Counted from the first letter of the stretch, positions 12,317-21,648 are shown. The stretch: 64,000 nucleotides of DNA from Desulfobacter vibrioformis DSM 8776 (GCF_000745975.1 NZ_JQKJ01000009.1:62001-126000), one strand, 5' to 3'. Translations and numbers: made by a program. The notes: a model not told the origin generated them from the sequence alone.

Positions 12317-14019
12317 AAATTTCAATTGCTAAAACAGCCGGGTTTTGTATGGGCGTCCGCCGGGCTGTGGACATGGTGCTGGATGCCTCCAATAAAGCCA
12401 AGGAACCCATTTATACGTATGGTCCTTTAATCCATAATCCCCAGGTTCTGGAGATGCTGGAAAGCAAACAGATTTTTCGGATGGACACGATTCCTGAATC
12501 CGGGAAAGGCATTGTGCTCATCCGGGCCCACGGGGTGCCGCCCCAGGATGAAAAGGCCCTGGCTGATGCCGGATTCACTGTGCTGAACGCCACTTGTCCC
12601 CGGGTGGTAAGGGTCCAGGTGATCATCGACAAATATTCAAAAAAAGGCTATGACACCATTATTCTGGGTGATGAAAAACATCCCGAGGTGATCGGTCTTC
12701 TGGGATATGCCCGGGGTAAGGGCCATACCATCACCAGCCTGGATCAGCTTAAGGAACTTCCCAGATTTGAAAAGGCAGTGGTGGTGGCACAGACCACGCA
12801 GAATACCAAGATTTTTGCGGATATCAAGGCCTGGTGCCGTAACAATGCCCCCCATTACGAAATTTTTAACACCATCTGCGATTCCACGGAAAAACGGCAG
12901 AATGAGGTCAGGAAAATGGCCGGCACCCATGACGCCGTCATTGTTGTGGGGGGTAAATTTTCCGGAAATACAAAGCGCCTTGCCCAGGTGGCTGCGGAGA
13001 CCGGAAATCCGTCCATGCACATTGAACAGGCATCGGAAATCGACTATGCATCCATCAGCCATGTACAATCCATTGCCATTACCGCAGGGGCCTCCACGCC
13101 CAACTGGATTATCAATGATACCTGCAGCAGGGTGGAACAGGCGTTCAGGGAAAAACAGCCCGGACGAAGAAAAATGATGGCCGTGATCGATGTGCTGATG
13201 AAAACCAACGTTATTCTGGCCGCAGGCGCAGGCTGCCTGACCCTGGGAACAGCCATGATTTCCGGCGCACAAAATCCGGGTATACCAGCGGTCATTGCCA
13301 TGTTTTATATTCTGTCCATGCAGATCATGAACAACATGATGACCACCGGGTCTGACACCTACAACAAACCGGCCCGGGCAGCCCTTTATAAGAAAAACAA
13401 GGGATGGCTTCTGGTTGTGGCGTTCCTGTCCGGTGCGGCCGGGCTTTACCTGGCATGGACAAGGGGATGGGGGTATTTTGGGGTGCTGCTCATCATGATG
13501 CTGTTGGGCATGTCATATAACCGCACCATTGTCCCTTTCGTGTTCTCCGGGCGTAAAATTTACCGGATTAAAGACATGCCCGGATCAAAAACCATTCTTA
13601 TTGCAGCGGCATGGGGTATTGTGACAAGCCTGCTGCCCGGGCTTCGACTTAACGCACACTTCGGATTGACCCTGATCGCCTTTATTTTTGCCACGGGGAT
13701 AGCGTTTGCCCGCACAGCCTTTATGGATATTCTGGCTGTCCAGGGAGACCGGATTGCAGGCAGGGAGACGCTTCCCATTCTTTTGGGCAAAAAGAAAACC
13801 CTCAAACTTATTCGTTACACCCTTGTGGCCGCCATTCTCATTCCTTTGATTTTACCTGTCTGGGTATCGCCTGTGGTATGTGGCCTTGCCCTGATACCGG
13901 CGTTTATGCTTATATTGATCATACAGTATAAAAACGACAGGGAGATTTCCGCTAATCTTTATGAGTTTTGGTTTGAGTTCCCCTTGCTGATTGCAGGTGT
14001 GATCGCTGCTGTCGGCTGA
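12313..14019 (+). CDS. ispH: IspH (HMB-PP reductase) fused to a UbiA-like membrane prenyltransferase domain
   Basis: 568 residues, about twice the usual length of IspH. Residues 1-285 are a full 4-hydroxy-3-methylbut-2-enyl diphosphate reductase. The three 4Fe-4S cysteines are in GFCMGVRRAV, NATCPRV and TICDST, with the HP and TQNT motifs between them. This enzyme makes IPP and DMAPP in the last step of the MEP pathway. Residues 300-568 form about eight hydrophobic helices and end like a UbiA-family prenyltransferase: DILAVQGDRIAGRETLP matches the second Asp-rich motif. The first motif, normally NDxxDxxxD, is here only NNMMTTGSDTYN, so catalytic activity is uncertain. There is no stop or frameshift between the halves. 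The gene is the third in the parA-parB run and overlaps the parB stop by four bases. Confidence 0.9.
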   Translation: MKISIAKTAGFCMGVRRAVDMVLDASNKAKEPIYTYGPLIHNPQVLEMLESKQIFRMDTIPESGKGIVLIRAHGVPPQDEKALADAGFTVLNATCPRVVRVQVIIDKYSKKGYDTIILGDEKHPEVIGLLGYARGKGHTITSLDQLKELPRFEKAVVVAQTTQNTKIFADIKAWCRNNAPHYEIFNTICDSTEKRQNEVRKMAGTHDAVIVVGGKFSGNTKRLAQVAAETGNPSMHIEQASEIDYASISHVQSIAITAGASTPNWIINDTCSRVEQAFREKQPGRRKMMAVIDVLMKTNVILAAGAGCLTLGTAMISGAQNPGIPAVIAMFYILSMQIMNNMMTTGSDTYNKPARAALYKKNKGWLLVVAFLSGAAGLYLAWTRGWGYFGVLLIMMLLGMSYNRTIVPFVFSGRKIYRIKDMPGSKTILIAAAWGIVTSLLPGLRLNAHFGLTLIAFIFATGIAFARTAFMDILAVQGDRIAGRETLPILLGKKKTLKLIRYTLVAAILIPLILPVWVSPVVCGLALIPAFMLILIIQYKNDREISANLYEFWFEFPLLIAGVIAAVG

Positions 14020-14055
14020 TAATTATCCTTATTTTACGGCAACGCTAGGAAAAAT

Positions 14056-16233
14056 ATGGCATCCAGGTCAAAACAAGATAAAGCTGTTCCGTTAATCGGA
14101 ATCCTGGCTGTTAAACATCATTTCATCAGTGAAGAACAGTTGCAAAAGGCCCTTGCCCAATGCAGTGATGACAGCAATTTAGGAGCGGCACTCAAAAAAT
14201 ATTTTCTTTCAGACAACCTGATTTCACCCCAGAATGTCCACCGGCTGGATATGGCCGCCAAGGTCGTTACCATCCACCAGAAGGAACACCGATTCGGTGC
14301 CATCGCGCTGGCCAGGGGGCTTGTCAATAAAAGTGTCCTGGATCTGGCCCTGGAGGAACAAAAGGAGCAGCTTAAACAGGGAAAAAAGCCTCGGCGCATC
14401 GGGGACGTGATGGTGGAAGCAGGTCTGATCACACTCAAACAGCGCGATGAGATCCTTAAACTTCAGAATCGGTCTTGCAAGCCGCCTGGCCAGGCCAACA
14501 AACCGCTGTCAAAAACAGACCCTGCGAAGTATGCGTCAGTTGCCGTCCATGGTGAAAATCAGGCGGACCCGGGTCATGATGCGCTTAACCCTTCTGCAGA
14601 CAACACCCCGGAGCCAACCCCGGAATCCAATGATTGTCTGCTTCTTGACCGGATGGAACAGGCAACGCAGATATGCGGCAGCCTTTTACTCCAGGTTACC
14701 TGCGATCATCTGTCGGCATTTTTATCAAAAACCTGTGATATGGATCCGGATATCCCGGCCGTGGTTATTCGTACGGCCCTGGCGGAAAAAGGGGTAGTTT
14801 TCGGCCTGGCACCTGATTACCAGATAGAGGAATTCATCAGATCCCCCATCGCGGATTCCACATTTTTCAATGTGGCCCAGGGTGTGGAACCGTCCCCGGG
14901 CAGAAATACCAAAATAGAGTTTTTTTTTAATACGGATTACCTGAAAACCGGTGGCATGGATGATTCCGGCAATATTGATTTTAAATACAGGGGCCCCGGG
15001 CCTTTGGTCGAACCAGGCACGGTGCTGGCTGAAAAAATTGCCGGGACCAGGCCCCGGCCGGGCAAGGATGTCTACGGCAATACCATTCAGGCCCTGGGCG
15101 GAACAGATAACCCCTTTCGTGTCGGTACAGGTGCCGTATTGTCCGAGGATGGTCGCAAAGTGCTGGCCACGGTCCGGGGGTGCCCCAGGATTACCCTGGC
15201 CGGGTTCATTGTTGTCCATGAAGAATCCGACATTGACGGGAATATTGATAATAACACAGGGCCTGTTGAATTTGACGGTAATATCCGTGTAACCGGGAGC
15301 ATAAAATCCGGTGTCTGTGGTGTTGATATTACCGCACAGGCAGTGGACAACGGCATTGTAGAAGCCAACGGAGACCTGACCATTGTCCGCGGCATCCATG
15401 ACGCCCGGGTGTACGCCCGGGGAAACGTGTATGCCCAATCCATTACCCATAGCGAAATTGTCTGTATGGGGGATGTGTTTGTTCAAAAAAAGATTATGGA
15501 TTCAAGCATTGAATGCTCCGGGAGTTGTTCCATTATTACCGGTAAACTGGTTTCAAGCCAGGTGACCGCCAAAATGGGGCTGATGGCCCGCAGTATCGCT
15601 TCAGGCACAGCCGGCCCTTCCAGGATCAGGGTCGGGCATGATGTGTTTGCTGCCCGGGAACTGGAACGGAACAGCGCCGGGATGGCACGGTTGGAAAAGG
15701 AAATTCAGGACCTTGGTAGGAAAAAAAATACGATTCGCAGACAGGCGATCGATCTTAAAAAACAGATGACTGATCTGGCCCGGGTCAGGGAACAACTCCA
15801 GGTTCAGTGCCGGGAAATTGAGTCCCAGCCGGAACTTCCTTTGGGTGACCGGGACGCCCTGGACAGGCGTTTAGATGAACTCAGGAAAAGTCTCAAGGCT
15901 ACGGAAACCAAAAGACAAATGTGTGCAACAAAAACCAGGGACCTTGTAAGACAGGCTGCAAAAATGGACCGGCAGAGCCTGAAATCGGCGGCGTCAAAAA
16001 AAGCCCTGGCTGATGAGAAAAAAAATCTGATCAGCTGGTCGGAACATACCCCGGGAAAAGCCCGGGTGGCCGTGGACGGGAAAATCATGCCCGGCACGGT
16101 CATCATGGGTTTGCACAGCAGATTTGTACCTGTTATTGAACTTTGTCATGTCCGGATCACGGAACGGCCCGTTAAATCCGATGAAGGGGAAAATTCTGAA
16201 ATTATTTACCAGATGCAGGTGGATAATTTTTAA
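14056..16233 (+). CDS. FapA family (DUF342) protein with MshEN-like N-terminal repeats
   Basis: 725 residues. The N-terminal 130 residues contain repeated helical units (ISEEQLQKALAQ; LVNKSVLDLALEEQ; RIGDVMVEAGLITLKQRDEIL) resembling the MshEN/GspE N-terminal fold, some members of which bind cyclic di-GMP. Residues 200-520 are the DUF342/FapA beta-helix region, with many Gly/Val/Asn turns and the signature DGNIDNNTGPVEFDGNI. Residues 540-650 are a predicted coiled coil rich in Lys, Glu and Arg. FapA-type proteins have been linked to flagellar assembly or polar localisation in some bacteria, but no flagellar genes lie here. It begins 36 bases after ispH with an AGGA site and may be in the same operon. 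Its last 32 bases overlap the 3' end of rnhA on the other strand. Confidence 0.82.
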   Translation: MASRSKQDKAVPLIGILAVKHHFISEEQLQKALAQCSDDSNLGAALKKYFLSDNLISPQNVHRLDMAAKVVTIHQKEHRFGAIALARGLVNKSVLDLALEEQKEQLKQGKKPRRIGDVMVEAGLITLKQRDEILKLQNRSCKPPGQANKPLSKTDPAKYASVAVHGENQADPGHDALNPSADNTPEPTPESNDCLLLDRMEQATQICGSLLLQVTCDHLSAFLSKTCDMDPDIPAVVIRTALAEKGVVFGLAPDYQIEEFIRSPIADSTFFNVAQGVEPSPGRNTKIEFFFNTDYLKTGGMDDSGNIDFKYRGPGPLVEPGTVLAEKIAGTRPRPGKDVYGNTIQALGGTDNPFRVGTGAVLSEDGRKVLATVRGCPRITLAGFIVVHEESDIDGNIDNNTGPVEFDGNIRVTGSIKSGVCGVDITAQAVDNGIVEANGDLTIVRGIHDARVYARGNVYAQSITHSEIVCMGDVFVQKKIMDSSIECSGSCSIITGKLVSSQVTAKMGLMARSIASGTAGPSRIRVGHDVFAARELERNSAGMARLEKEIQDLGRKKNTIRRQAIDLKKQMTDLARVREQLQVQCREIESQPELPLGDRDALDRRLDELRKSLKATETKRQMCATKTRDLVRQAAKMDRQSLKSAASKKALADEKKNLISWSEHTPGKARVAVDGKIMPGTVIMGLHSRFVPVIELCHVRITERPVKSDEGENSEIIYQMQVDNF

Positions 16234-16927
16234 GATAGCCGGTGTCGTCCGGCAGGCCGGGCATACGGGCGGTTGAATTGGCAAGGTGGTCGCAGGCTTC
16301 GTTCAAGGGGTTGCCGGCATGGCCTTTTACCCAGATGAACCGGATATCAAGACCTGGCAGCAGATCCAGAAGGCGCTGCCACAGATCAGGATTCATGGCT
16401 GGTTTGCCGTCGGATTTTTTCCAGCCCCTGGATTTCCATGCCTTTGCCCAGTTTTTGGTGATCCCGTTGACAACGTACCTGGAATCCGAATGCAGGCAGA
16501 TGGGACGGGTCTCTCCTTCAAGGGCCTCAAGGGCCACGATAACAGCCAAAAGTTCCATGCGGTTGTTGGTGGTCAGATTAAACCCGCCGGAAAAAGTTTC
16601 CCCTGTTTCAAATACCACGCCATATCCCCCGGGACCGGGGTTGCCGATGGCCCCGCCGTCCGTATACACCATCACGGCATTTTCCGGGTATTCATAATTG
16701 GCTGGCTGGTGTCCACCGGACTTTTTTTTCTTTGGGGTACAATCAATATCTTTAGTTGAAGACCTATACGTTGTGTCGCAAGGATCCGCCAGAAAGGCCA
16801 AGGCGTCCTGTTCTGTTTTAAAGCTTTTGAACCGGGCCCCTGCAAATCCTTTGACCTGGCGCTCGGCCTCGGGCCATGATGTGAATATACCTGTTTTACG
16901 GCCCCTGGCCACTGCGTAGAATTTCAT
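16202..16927 (-). CDS. rnhA: Ribonuclease HI with N-terminal hybrid-binding domain
   Basis: 241 residues. Residues 1-50 (KFYAVARGRKTGIFTSW) are the small caulimovirus-viroplasmin/RNase H1 N-terminal domain that binds RNA-DNA hybrids. After a Lys/Ser linker, residues 88-235 are the RNase H fold. The catalytic acids are visible in VYTDGGAIGNPGPGG (Asp), NRMELLAVIVALE (Glu), LHSDSRYVVNG (Asp) and NEACDHLAN (Asp), with the WVKGHAGN loop His. It cleaves RNA in RNA-DNA hybrids. The domain order is more like eukaryotic and Gram-positive RNase H1 than the short E. coli enzyme. Confidence 0.93.
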   Translation of the reverse strand: MKFYAVARGRKTGIFTSWPEAERQVKGFAGARFKSFKTEQDALAFLADPCDTTYRSSTKDIDCTPKKKKSGGHQPANYEYPENAVMVYTDGGAIGNPGPGGYGVVFETGETFSGGFNLTTNNRMELLAVIVALEALEGETRPICLHSDSRYVVNGITKNWAKAWKSRGWKKSDGKPAMNPDLWQRLLDLLPGLDIRFIWVKGHAGNPLNEACDHLANSTARMPGLPDDTGYLKNYPPASGK

Positions 16928-17193
16928 GGGCAGACTATAAATGCAAAGAACCGGGATGTAAACCGTATATTTCCGGACGCCACAATTCGTGCCAGCACCA
17001 AGTAAAGAAACATCAGTGTATCAAAATTGGGCTGTTTCTTGAAATAAATATGCAACCGGTGTAGACTGTTGAAACAATAACGGATCAATTGCAGCCTGTT
17101 GCCCCCGGTTTCATGTCCCATAACCTGAAAAAGAACAGGGTATCGGACAAAACAGGCGGTTAAATAGTTTGCATTAACCATGAAGGAGGTAAA

Positions 17194-17757
17194 ATGGAAC
17201 CGAATAAATTCCGTAAATCAAGACTGTCCATCAACCGTTTGTGTGAACAAATGGATCAGCTCATAGAAGATAAAGAGGTGGATGAGTCAAGGGTCTGCTT
17301 TGACCAGGCATTCGGTGAACTGGACGAGTTGAGGCCTAAGGCATCAGGGGATATTCAGGAACGTTCGGTCAAGAATCTGGCAATGAAACTCAAGGGCATG
17401 GAAGACAGGATTTCCAAGTTAAAAACCAAGGGAACTGCATCATCAGGCTCGGGATCCCGGATGAAAAACAATATTGAGTGGGACATTGACCGGGTGGCAC
17501 AATTATCAAAAGTCTTTCTTGAAAAAGTGCTGGAAAATATGGCGGGCGATCCCGGGTCAAAAGTTCTTTTCGGAACTACGGGCAAAGGTATCCGGCCCAA
17601 TTACCAGATTGAGTTTAAAGACGGTAAAATGGCTTCGTTTACCGGTTCCGGACATAAACCTAAAGCAGGTACAAAAGATCAGGGCGCAAAAAATTTATCC
17701 GCGCCTTTTCCCTTTCAGGACATTGACGCCATTTTAAATAACCCGGGCGATATTTAA
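17194..17757 (+). CDS. Hypothetical protein upstream of mlaC
   Basis: 187 residues, not recognised. The first 80 residues are charged and likely helical (INRLCEQMDQLIEDKEVDES; LAMKLKGMEDRISKLK). The middle is Gly/Ser-rich, and the C-terminal half has a predicted beta-rich stretch (YQIEFKDGKMASF). There is no signal peptide or membrane helix. A strong AAGGAGG ribosome site supports the ATG. It lies 13 bases before the mlaC-like gene, so the two are probably co-transcribed. The 266-base gap before it holds only non-credible reading frames. Confidence 0.6.
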   Translation: MEPNKFRKSRLSINRLCEQMDQLIEDKEVDESRVCFDQAFGELDELRPKASGDIQERSVKNLAMKLKGMEDRISKLKTKGTASSGSGSRMKNNIEWDIDRVAQLSKVFLEKVLENMAGDPGSKVLFGTTGKGIRPNYQIEFKDGKMASFTGSGHKPKAGTKDQGAKNLSAPFPFQDIDAILNNPGDI

Positions 17758-17770
17758 AGGATTAAAACGG

Positions 17771-18400
17771 ATGAAAACAATCAGAATACGGGTTTTATTT
17801 GCATTCATGTTTTTCGCAATGTCCGTTTTTACCCAACAGGCCCTGGCCGCAGACACCTCATCAGCCACACAGGCCCTTAAGGCCAGTATTGATGCGATCC
17901 TTGATGTGCTTAAAACACCGGAATTTAAAGGGGATGAAAAAAAAGAGGTTCGCAGGCAGAAAATCCGTGACATTGTCCTGCAGAGCTTTGATTCCGGGCG
18001 TATGGCCCAGTCTAGTCTTGGAAAACACTGGAGAGGACGCACCCCGGAAGAAAAGCAGGATTTTACGGTCCGGTTCCGGCGTCTGATTGAAAATACCTAT
18101 ATATCCAAGCTTGAAACCTATACCAATGAAAAGGTGGTCTACCTTGATGAGCAGCGCGAAACGAAAAAAGACCGGGAATATGCAAAGGTTCAGACCCAGG
18201 TTATTACGATGGATGGTACGGAAATCCCCATTGCCTATATGATGTACAGACAGGGTACAAATCCCTGGATGGTGTTTGATATCAACATTGAAGGGGTGAG
18301 TTTGGTTAATAATTACCGCTCTCAGTTCGGTGAATTCCTTGCCCAGAAATCGTTTTCAGAGCTTCTCAAAGATATTGATGCAAAAAACAGTTCTGAATAA
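17771..18400 (+). CDS. mlaC: MlaC/Ttg2D-family periplasmic phospholipid-binding protein
   Basis: 209 residues with a clear signal peptide (hydrophobic core FAFMFFAMSVF, cleavage after QALA). The mature part matches the Tol_Tol_Ttg2 (MlaC) family: a helical N-terminus, IRDIVLQSFDSGRMAQSSLGKHWR, FRRLIENTYISKLE, and the beta-sheet segment WMVFDINIEGVSLVNNYRSQF, which is the family hallmark. MlaC carries phospholipids between outer and inner membranes. The partner genes mlaF, mlaE and mlaD are not adjacent here; only the unknown 187-residue gene is linked. Confidence 0.88.
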   Translation: MKTIRIRVLFAFMFFAMSVFTQQALAADTSSATQALKASIDAILDVLKTPEFKGDEKKEVRRQKIRDIVLQSFDSGRMAQSSLGKHWRGRTPEEKQDFTVRFRRLIENTYISKLETYTNEKVVYLDEQRETKKDREYAKVQTQVITMDGTEIPIAYMMYRQGTNPWMVFDINIEGVSLVNNYRSQFGEFLAQKSFSELLKDIDAKNSSE

Positions 18401-18413
18401 CGGCCATGACCTG

Positions 18414-18521
18414 GCGGACACAACAAATCATGAAACATATTTTAACCACGGAACGCACGGAAATCACAGAATTTCATTTTCAGTGTATTCTGTGATTTCC
18501 GTGGTTAAGCTGTTTCATATA
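18414..18521. repeat. Family A long-hairpin intergenic repeat, copy 1
   Basis: A roughly 108-bp element that matches 27560-27666 along its length. Its arms are TTAACCACGG and AAATCACAGAAT on the left and ATTCTGTGATTTCCGTGG on the right. The left arm carries an extra AACGCACGG. The outer ends ATGAAAC and GTTTCAT also pair. It starts just after the mlaC stop and could act as a transcript-end structure as well as a repeat. Confidence 0.75.
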
Positions 18522-18918
18522 AAGGTGTAATCCACAACAAAACATAAGATCTTTTCACCTTTCAAATCCAAGCCGGTCCGCAGTTCAACGGGCCGGCATT
18601 TTATATTCAAATCCCTTTTTCTTTCTGCTGACGGTCAATCGTTTTGGGCCTGTGCCGAATTCCCACCAAATTCTAATACAATTTAAATTTTCATATATTA
18701 CCATTAAAAATCCTAGTGTTTTGCCATTGGGTATGCGGCTAACCATTTTTTTTGGGGGGGGGCATGCGCGATGGAAAGGGGCCAAAGAGAAAAACTGTGT
18801 ATCGAAACACAATCCTAACTTTGGGCTAATATAATATTAAAGTGAATCTAATAAATTTGAACAAGGTGTTTATTACATGCTGAAAATAAACGCATTCCAC
18901 TCTTTTTAAGGAACACAG
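18522..18918 (+). promoter_or_regulatory. Gene-free leader of the pst operon with candidate promoter
   Basis: About 400 bases without a credible gene. A perfect TATAAT lies at 18830-18835, about 84 bases before pstC, but the -35 region about 17 bases upstream is not close to TTGACA. TGTGT at 18797-18801 and ACACA at 18807-18811 form a small inverted repeat over the -35 region; it does not match a Pho box well. A run of eight T then nine G (G at 18754-18762) is unusual. Confidence 0.35.
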
Positions 18919-20307
18919 ATGACAACGATTCATTTGCTTTTAACCCTTTTGACGCTGACCCTGGCAGGCTTTTTTATAGGCCGCAGCAAGGCCATTGCTG
19001 TTTGCTCCGCCCAGGGTGGTCCAAGCACACTTCATTCCAGACCGATATATTACGGGATACTGACCGCTCTTTGGTGTGCGGTGCCGGCCTTGATCGTTTT
19101 TTTGTTCTGGCTGATTTTCCAGTCTACCATCATCACGGATCTGGTGGTTGCCGATCTTCCTGACCAGATCCGATCCCTGCCCGAAGCCCGCCTAAATCTT
19201 GTTATCAATGATCTTAGAAATATTGTGGCCGGTAATATTGTGGGCGGTAATATCAGTCCTGCCATCCAGGCTGCAGCCGACCATTACAAAAGCCTTGAGA
19301 TGACCGGACAGGCCGCGTTAAGCGTTATCGTAACGGTGATGGCCATGGTTGCTGTTGCAGGCGTATGGTTAAAAATCACACCAGCGCTCCGGGCCAGAAA
19401 TCATGTGGAAAAGGTGATTGAGATTCTGCTCCTTGGCTGCTCCACCCTGGCTGTTTTTACCACCATCGGTATTGTACTTTCCGTACTTTATGAGGCGATC
19501 CGGTTTTTCAAAATTGTGCCGGTACATAAATTTTTGTTCGGACTTGAATGGAGCCCCCAGATGGCTATTCATGCAGAGCAGATCGGATCTTCCGGTGCAT
19601 TCGGAGCGGTTCCGGTTATCCTTGGCACCATGCTCATTGCCGGCATTGCCATGTGTGTGGCAGTACCGTTAGGGCTCATGGCGGCCATTTATCTGTCTGA
19701 ATATGCCAATAGACATTTTCGAAATGTTGCCAAGCCGCTTTTGGAGATCCTGGCTGGAATTCCCACGGTTGTTTACGGTTTTTTTGCAGCCCTTGTCGTG
19801 GCCCCGGCCATCAGGAATACCGGCGATATGCTGGGGTTTTCCGTATCCTCGGAAAGTGCGTTGGCCGCTGGACTTGTCATGGGAATTATGATCATTCCCT
19901 TTGTGTCCTCTTTATCTGATGATGTCATCAATGCGGTGCCCCAGTCCCTGCGGGACGGTGCCCTGAGCCTGGGTTCCACCCGGAGTGAAACCATTATACA
20001 TGTTGTGCTGCCCGCAGCCCTGCCCGGTATTGTGGGCGGGGTGCTGCTGGCCGTATCCCGGGCCATTGGGGAGACCATGATTGTCGTGATGGCGGCCGGC
20101 TTGTCAGCAAACCTGACCGCCAATCCCTTCCAGGCTGTTACAACGGTTACGGTACAGATTGTCACCCTGCTGGTGGGGGACCAGGAATTTGACAGTGCCA
20201 AGACCCTGGCTGCTTTTGCCCTGGGTCTTCTGCTCTTTGTCATTACGTTGATTTTAAACGTGGTGGCCCTGATGGTGGTCAGAAAGTACAGGGAGCATTA
20301 TGTATAA
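18919..20307 (+). CDS. pstC: Phosphate ABC transporter permease PstC
   Basis: 462 residues, longer than the usual 300-330 because of an N-terminal part with extra hydrophobic helices and a periplasmic segment before the core permease. The core permease domain (about 230-455) has the family motif SLGSTRSETIIHVVLPAALPGIVGG and IGETMIVVMAAG. It forms the membrane channel with PstA for high-affinity phosphate import. An AAGGA site lies 8 bases before the ATG. Its 3' end overlaps pstA by eight bases. Confidence 0.93.
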   Translation: MTTIHLLLTLLTLTLAGFFIGRSKAIAVCSAQGGPSTLHSRPIYYGILTALWCAVPALIVFLFWLIFQSTIITDLVVADLPDQIRSLPEARLNLVINDLRNIVAGNIVGGNISPAIQAAADHYKSLEMTGQAALSVIVTVMAMVAVAGVWLKITPALRARNHVEKVIEILLLGCSTLAVFTTIGIVLSVLYEAIRFFKIVPVHKFLFGLEWSPQMAIHAEQIGSSGAFGAVPVILGTMLIAGIAMCVAVPLGLMAAIYLSEYANRHFRNVAKPLLEILAGIPTVVYGFFAALVVAPAIRNTGDMLGFSVSSESALAAGLVMGIMIIPFVSSLSDDVINAVPQSLRDGALSLGSTRSETIIHVVLPAALPGIVGGVLLAVSRAIGETMIVVMAAGLSANLTANPFQAVTTVTVQIVTLLVGDQEFDSAKTLAAFALGLLLFVITLILNVVALMVVRKYREHYV

Positions 20308-21595
20308 TTTAAAAGAGTTAAACAATGCACAGGGCAGAGTCCGGACCATAGATATTGTCAAAAAGGGGCTGAACAGACGCTACCGCAAAGAACGCAGGTT
20401 TCGTATTTTCGGGTGTGCGGCTGTTATTATCAGCCTGAGCTTTCTGTCTCTGCTCTTTATTTCCATTATTTCCAACGGATATACTGCGTTTCTGCAGACC
20501 ATGGTCCGGCTGGATGTATTTCTGGATACCCGCGTCATAGACAAAGATAATCTGGCAGATGCCAATTATTCCAAACTGATCCATGAGGCGTTGTTGTCTG
20601 TTTATCCTGATGTGACAAAACACAATGATCGACGCAAATTGTATGGGCTTGTCAGCACGAGTGCCGCTTACAGGCTCCGAACTTTTGTGGCCAAAAACCG
20701 GCATGATATCGGAACACGCATTCAAATATGGGTACCGGCCGATGATGATGTGGATATGTTGATGAAAGGATACATTGACCGGGACACGCCCGAATCCCAA
20801 AGACGGATTGATGACCGGCAGCTTGCCTGGGTGGATCAACTGGTCAGGCAGGGACAGATCAAGAAAGTGTTTAATATGACCTTTTTCACTGCAGGGGATT
20901 CAAGGGAGCCTGAACTTGCCGGGATCTGTGGCGCACTTTTCGGGTCCTTTTACACCCTTATTGTCACCCTGGTCCTCTCTTTTCCCATTGGCGGGGCGGC
21001 TGCCGTGTATCTGGAAGAGTTTGCCCCTAAAAACCGGTGGACAGATATCATTGAGGTGAACATCAACAACCTGGCTGCCGTGCCATCCATTGTGTTCGGG
21101 CTGCTGGGCCTGGCCGTATTTTTAAATTTTTTCGGTCTGCCCAGGTCTGTTCCGCTTGTGGGCGGGCTGGTTTTGACCCTGATGACGCTGCCCACCATTA
21201 TTATTGCCAGCCGGTCCGCGCTTAAAGCGGTGCCGTCTTCCATTCGTGAGGCAGGTCTTGGTATCGGGGCTTCCAAAGTCCAGATGGTGGCGCATCATGT
21301 CCTGCCCCAGGCCCTGCCGGGCATGCTCACCGGCACGATCATCGGTATGTCCCAGGCTCTTGGGGAAACCGCGCCGCTTTTGATGATCGGCATGGTGGCC
21401 TTTATTGTGGATATTCCTTCCGGGTTCACAGATCCTTCCACGGTGCTGCCTGTACAGATTTACCTGTGGGCAGACAGTCCGGAAAGGGCGTTTCTTGAAA
21501 AAACATCAGCTGCGATCATGGTGCTTCTGGTTTTTTTGATGGTCATGAATGGTGTGGCTATTTTTTTAAGAAAAAGATTTGAAAAAAGACATTAA
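20300..21595 (+). CDS. pstA: Phosphate ABC transporter permease PstA
   Basis: 431 residues. The N-terminal 200 residues include one early hydrophobic helix (IISLSFLSLLFISII) and a large, mostly polar segment not found in short PstA proteins. The C-terminal permease core carries EEFAPKNRWTDIIEVNINNLAAVPSIVFGLLG and the coupling-helix motif GIGASKVQMVAHHVLPQALPG (both shown only as landmarks). It pairs with PstC. It overlaps pstC by eight bases, so the two are translationally coupled. The extended N-terminus matches the extended PstC, suggesting a co-evolved pair. Confidence 0.93.
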   Translation: MYNLKELNNAQGRVRTIDIVKKGLNRRYRKERRFRIFGCAAVIISLSFLSLLFISIISNGYTAFLQTMVRLDVFLDTRVIDKDNLADANYSKLIHEALLSVYPDVTKHNDRRKLYGLVSTSAAYRLRTFVAKNRHDIGTRIQIWVPADDDVDMLMKGYIDRDTPESQRRIDDRQLAWVDQLVRQGQIKKVFNMTFFTAGDSREPELAGICGALFGSFYTLIVTLVLSFPIGGAAAVYLEEFAPKNRWTDIIEVNINNLAAVPSIVFGLLGLAVFLNFFGLPRSVPLVGGLVLTLMTLPTIIIASRSALKAVPSSIREAGLGIGASKVQMVAHHVLPQALPGMLTGTIIGMSQALGETAPLLMIGMVAFIVDIPSGFTDPSTVLPVQIYLWADSPERAFLEKTSAAIMVLLVFLMVMNGVAIFLRKRFEKRH

Positions 21596-21648
21596 GCTTC
21601 AGATTTTATTCATTTTTTTTATAAAATTCATGTTTCAGGAGTTTACCC

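Noticed and set aside
10640-14019. parS sites near parAB
   Set aside because: No TGTTTCACGTGAAACA-like palindrome was seen on reading the region.
16924-17181. An 85-codon minus-strand frame upstream of rnhA
   Set aside because: No ribosome site, overlaps the rnhA start and shows no family features.
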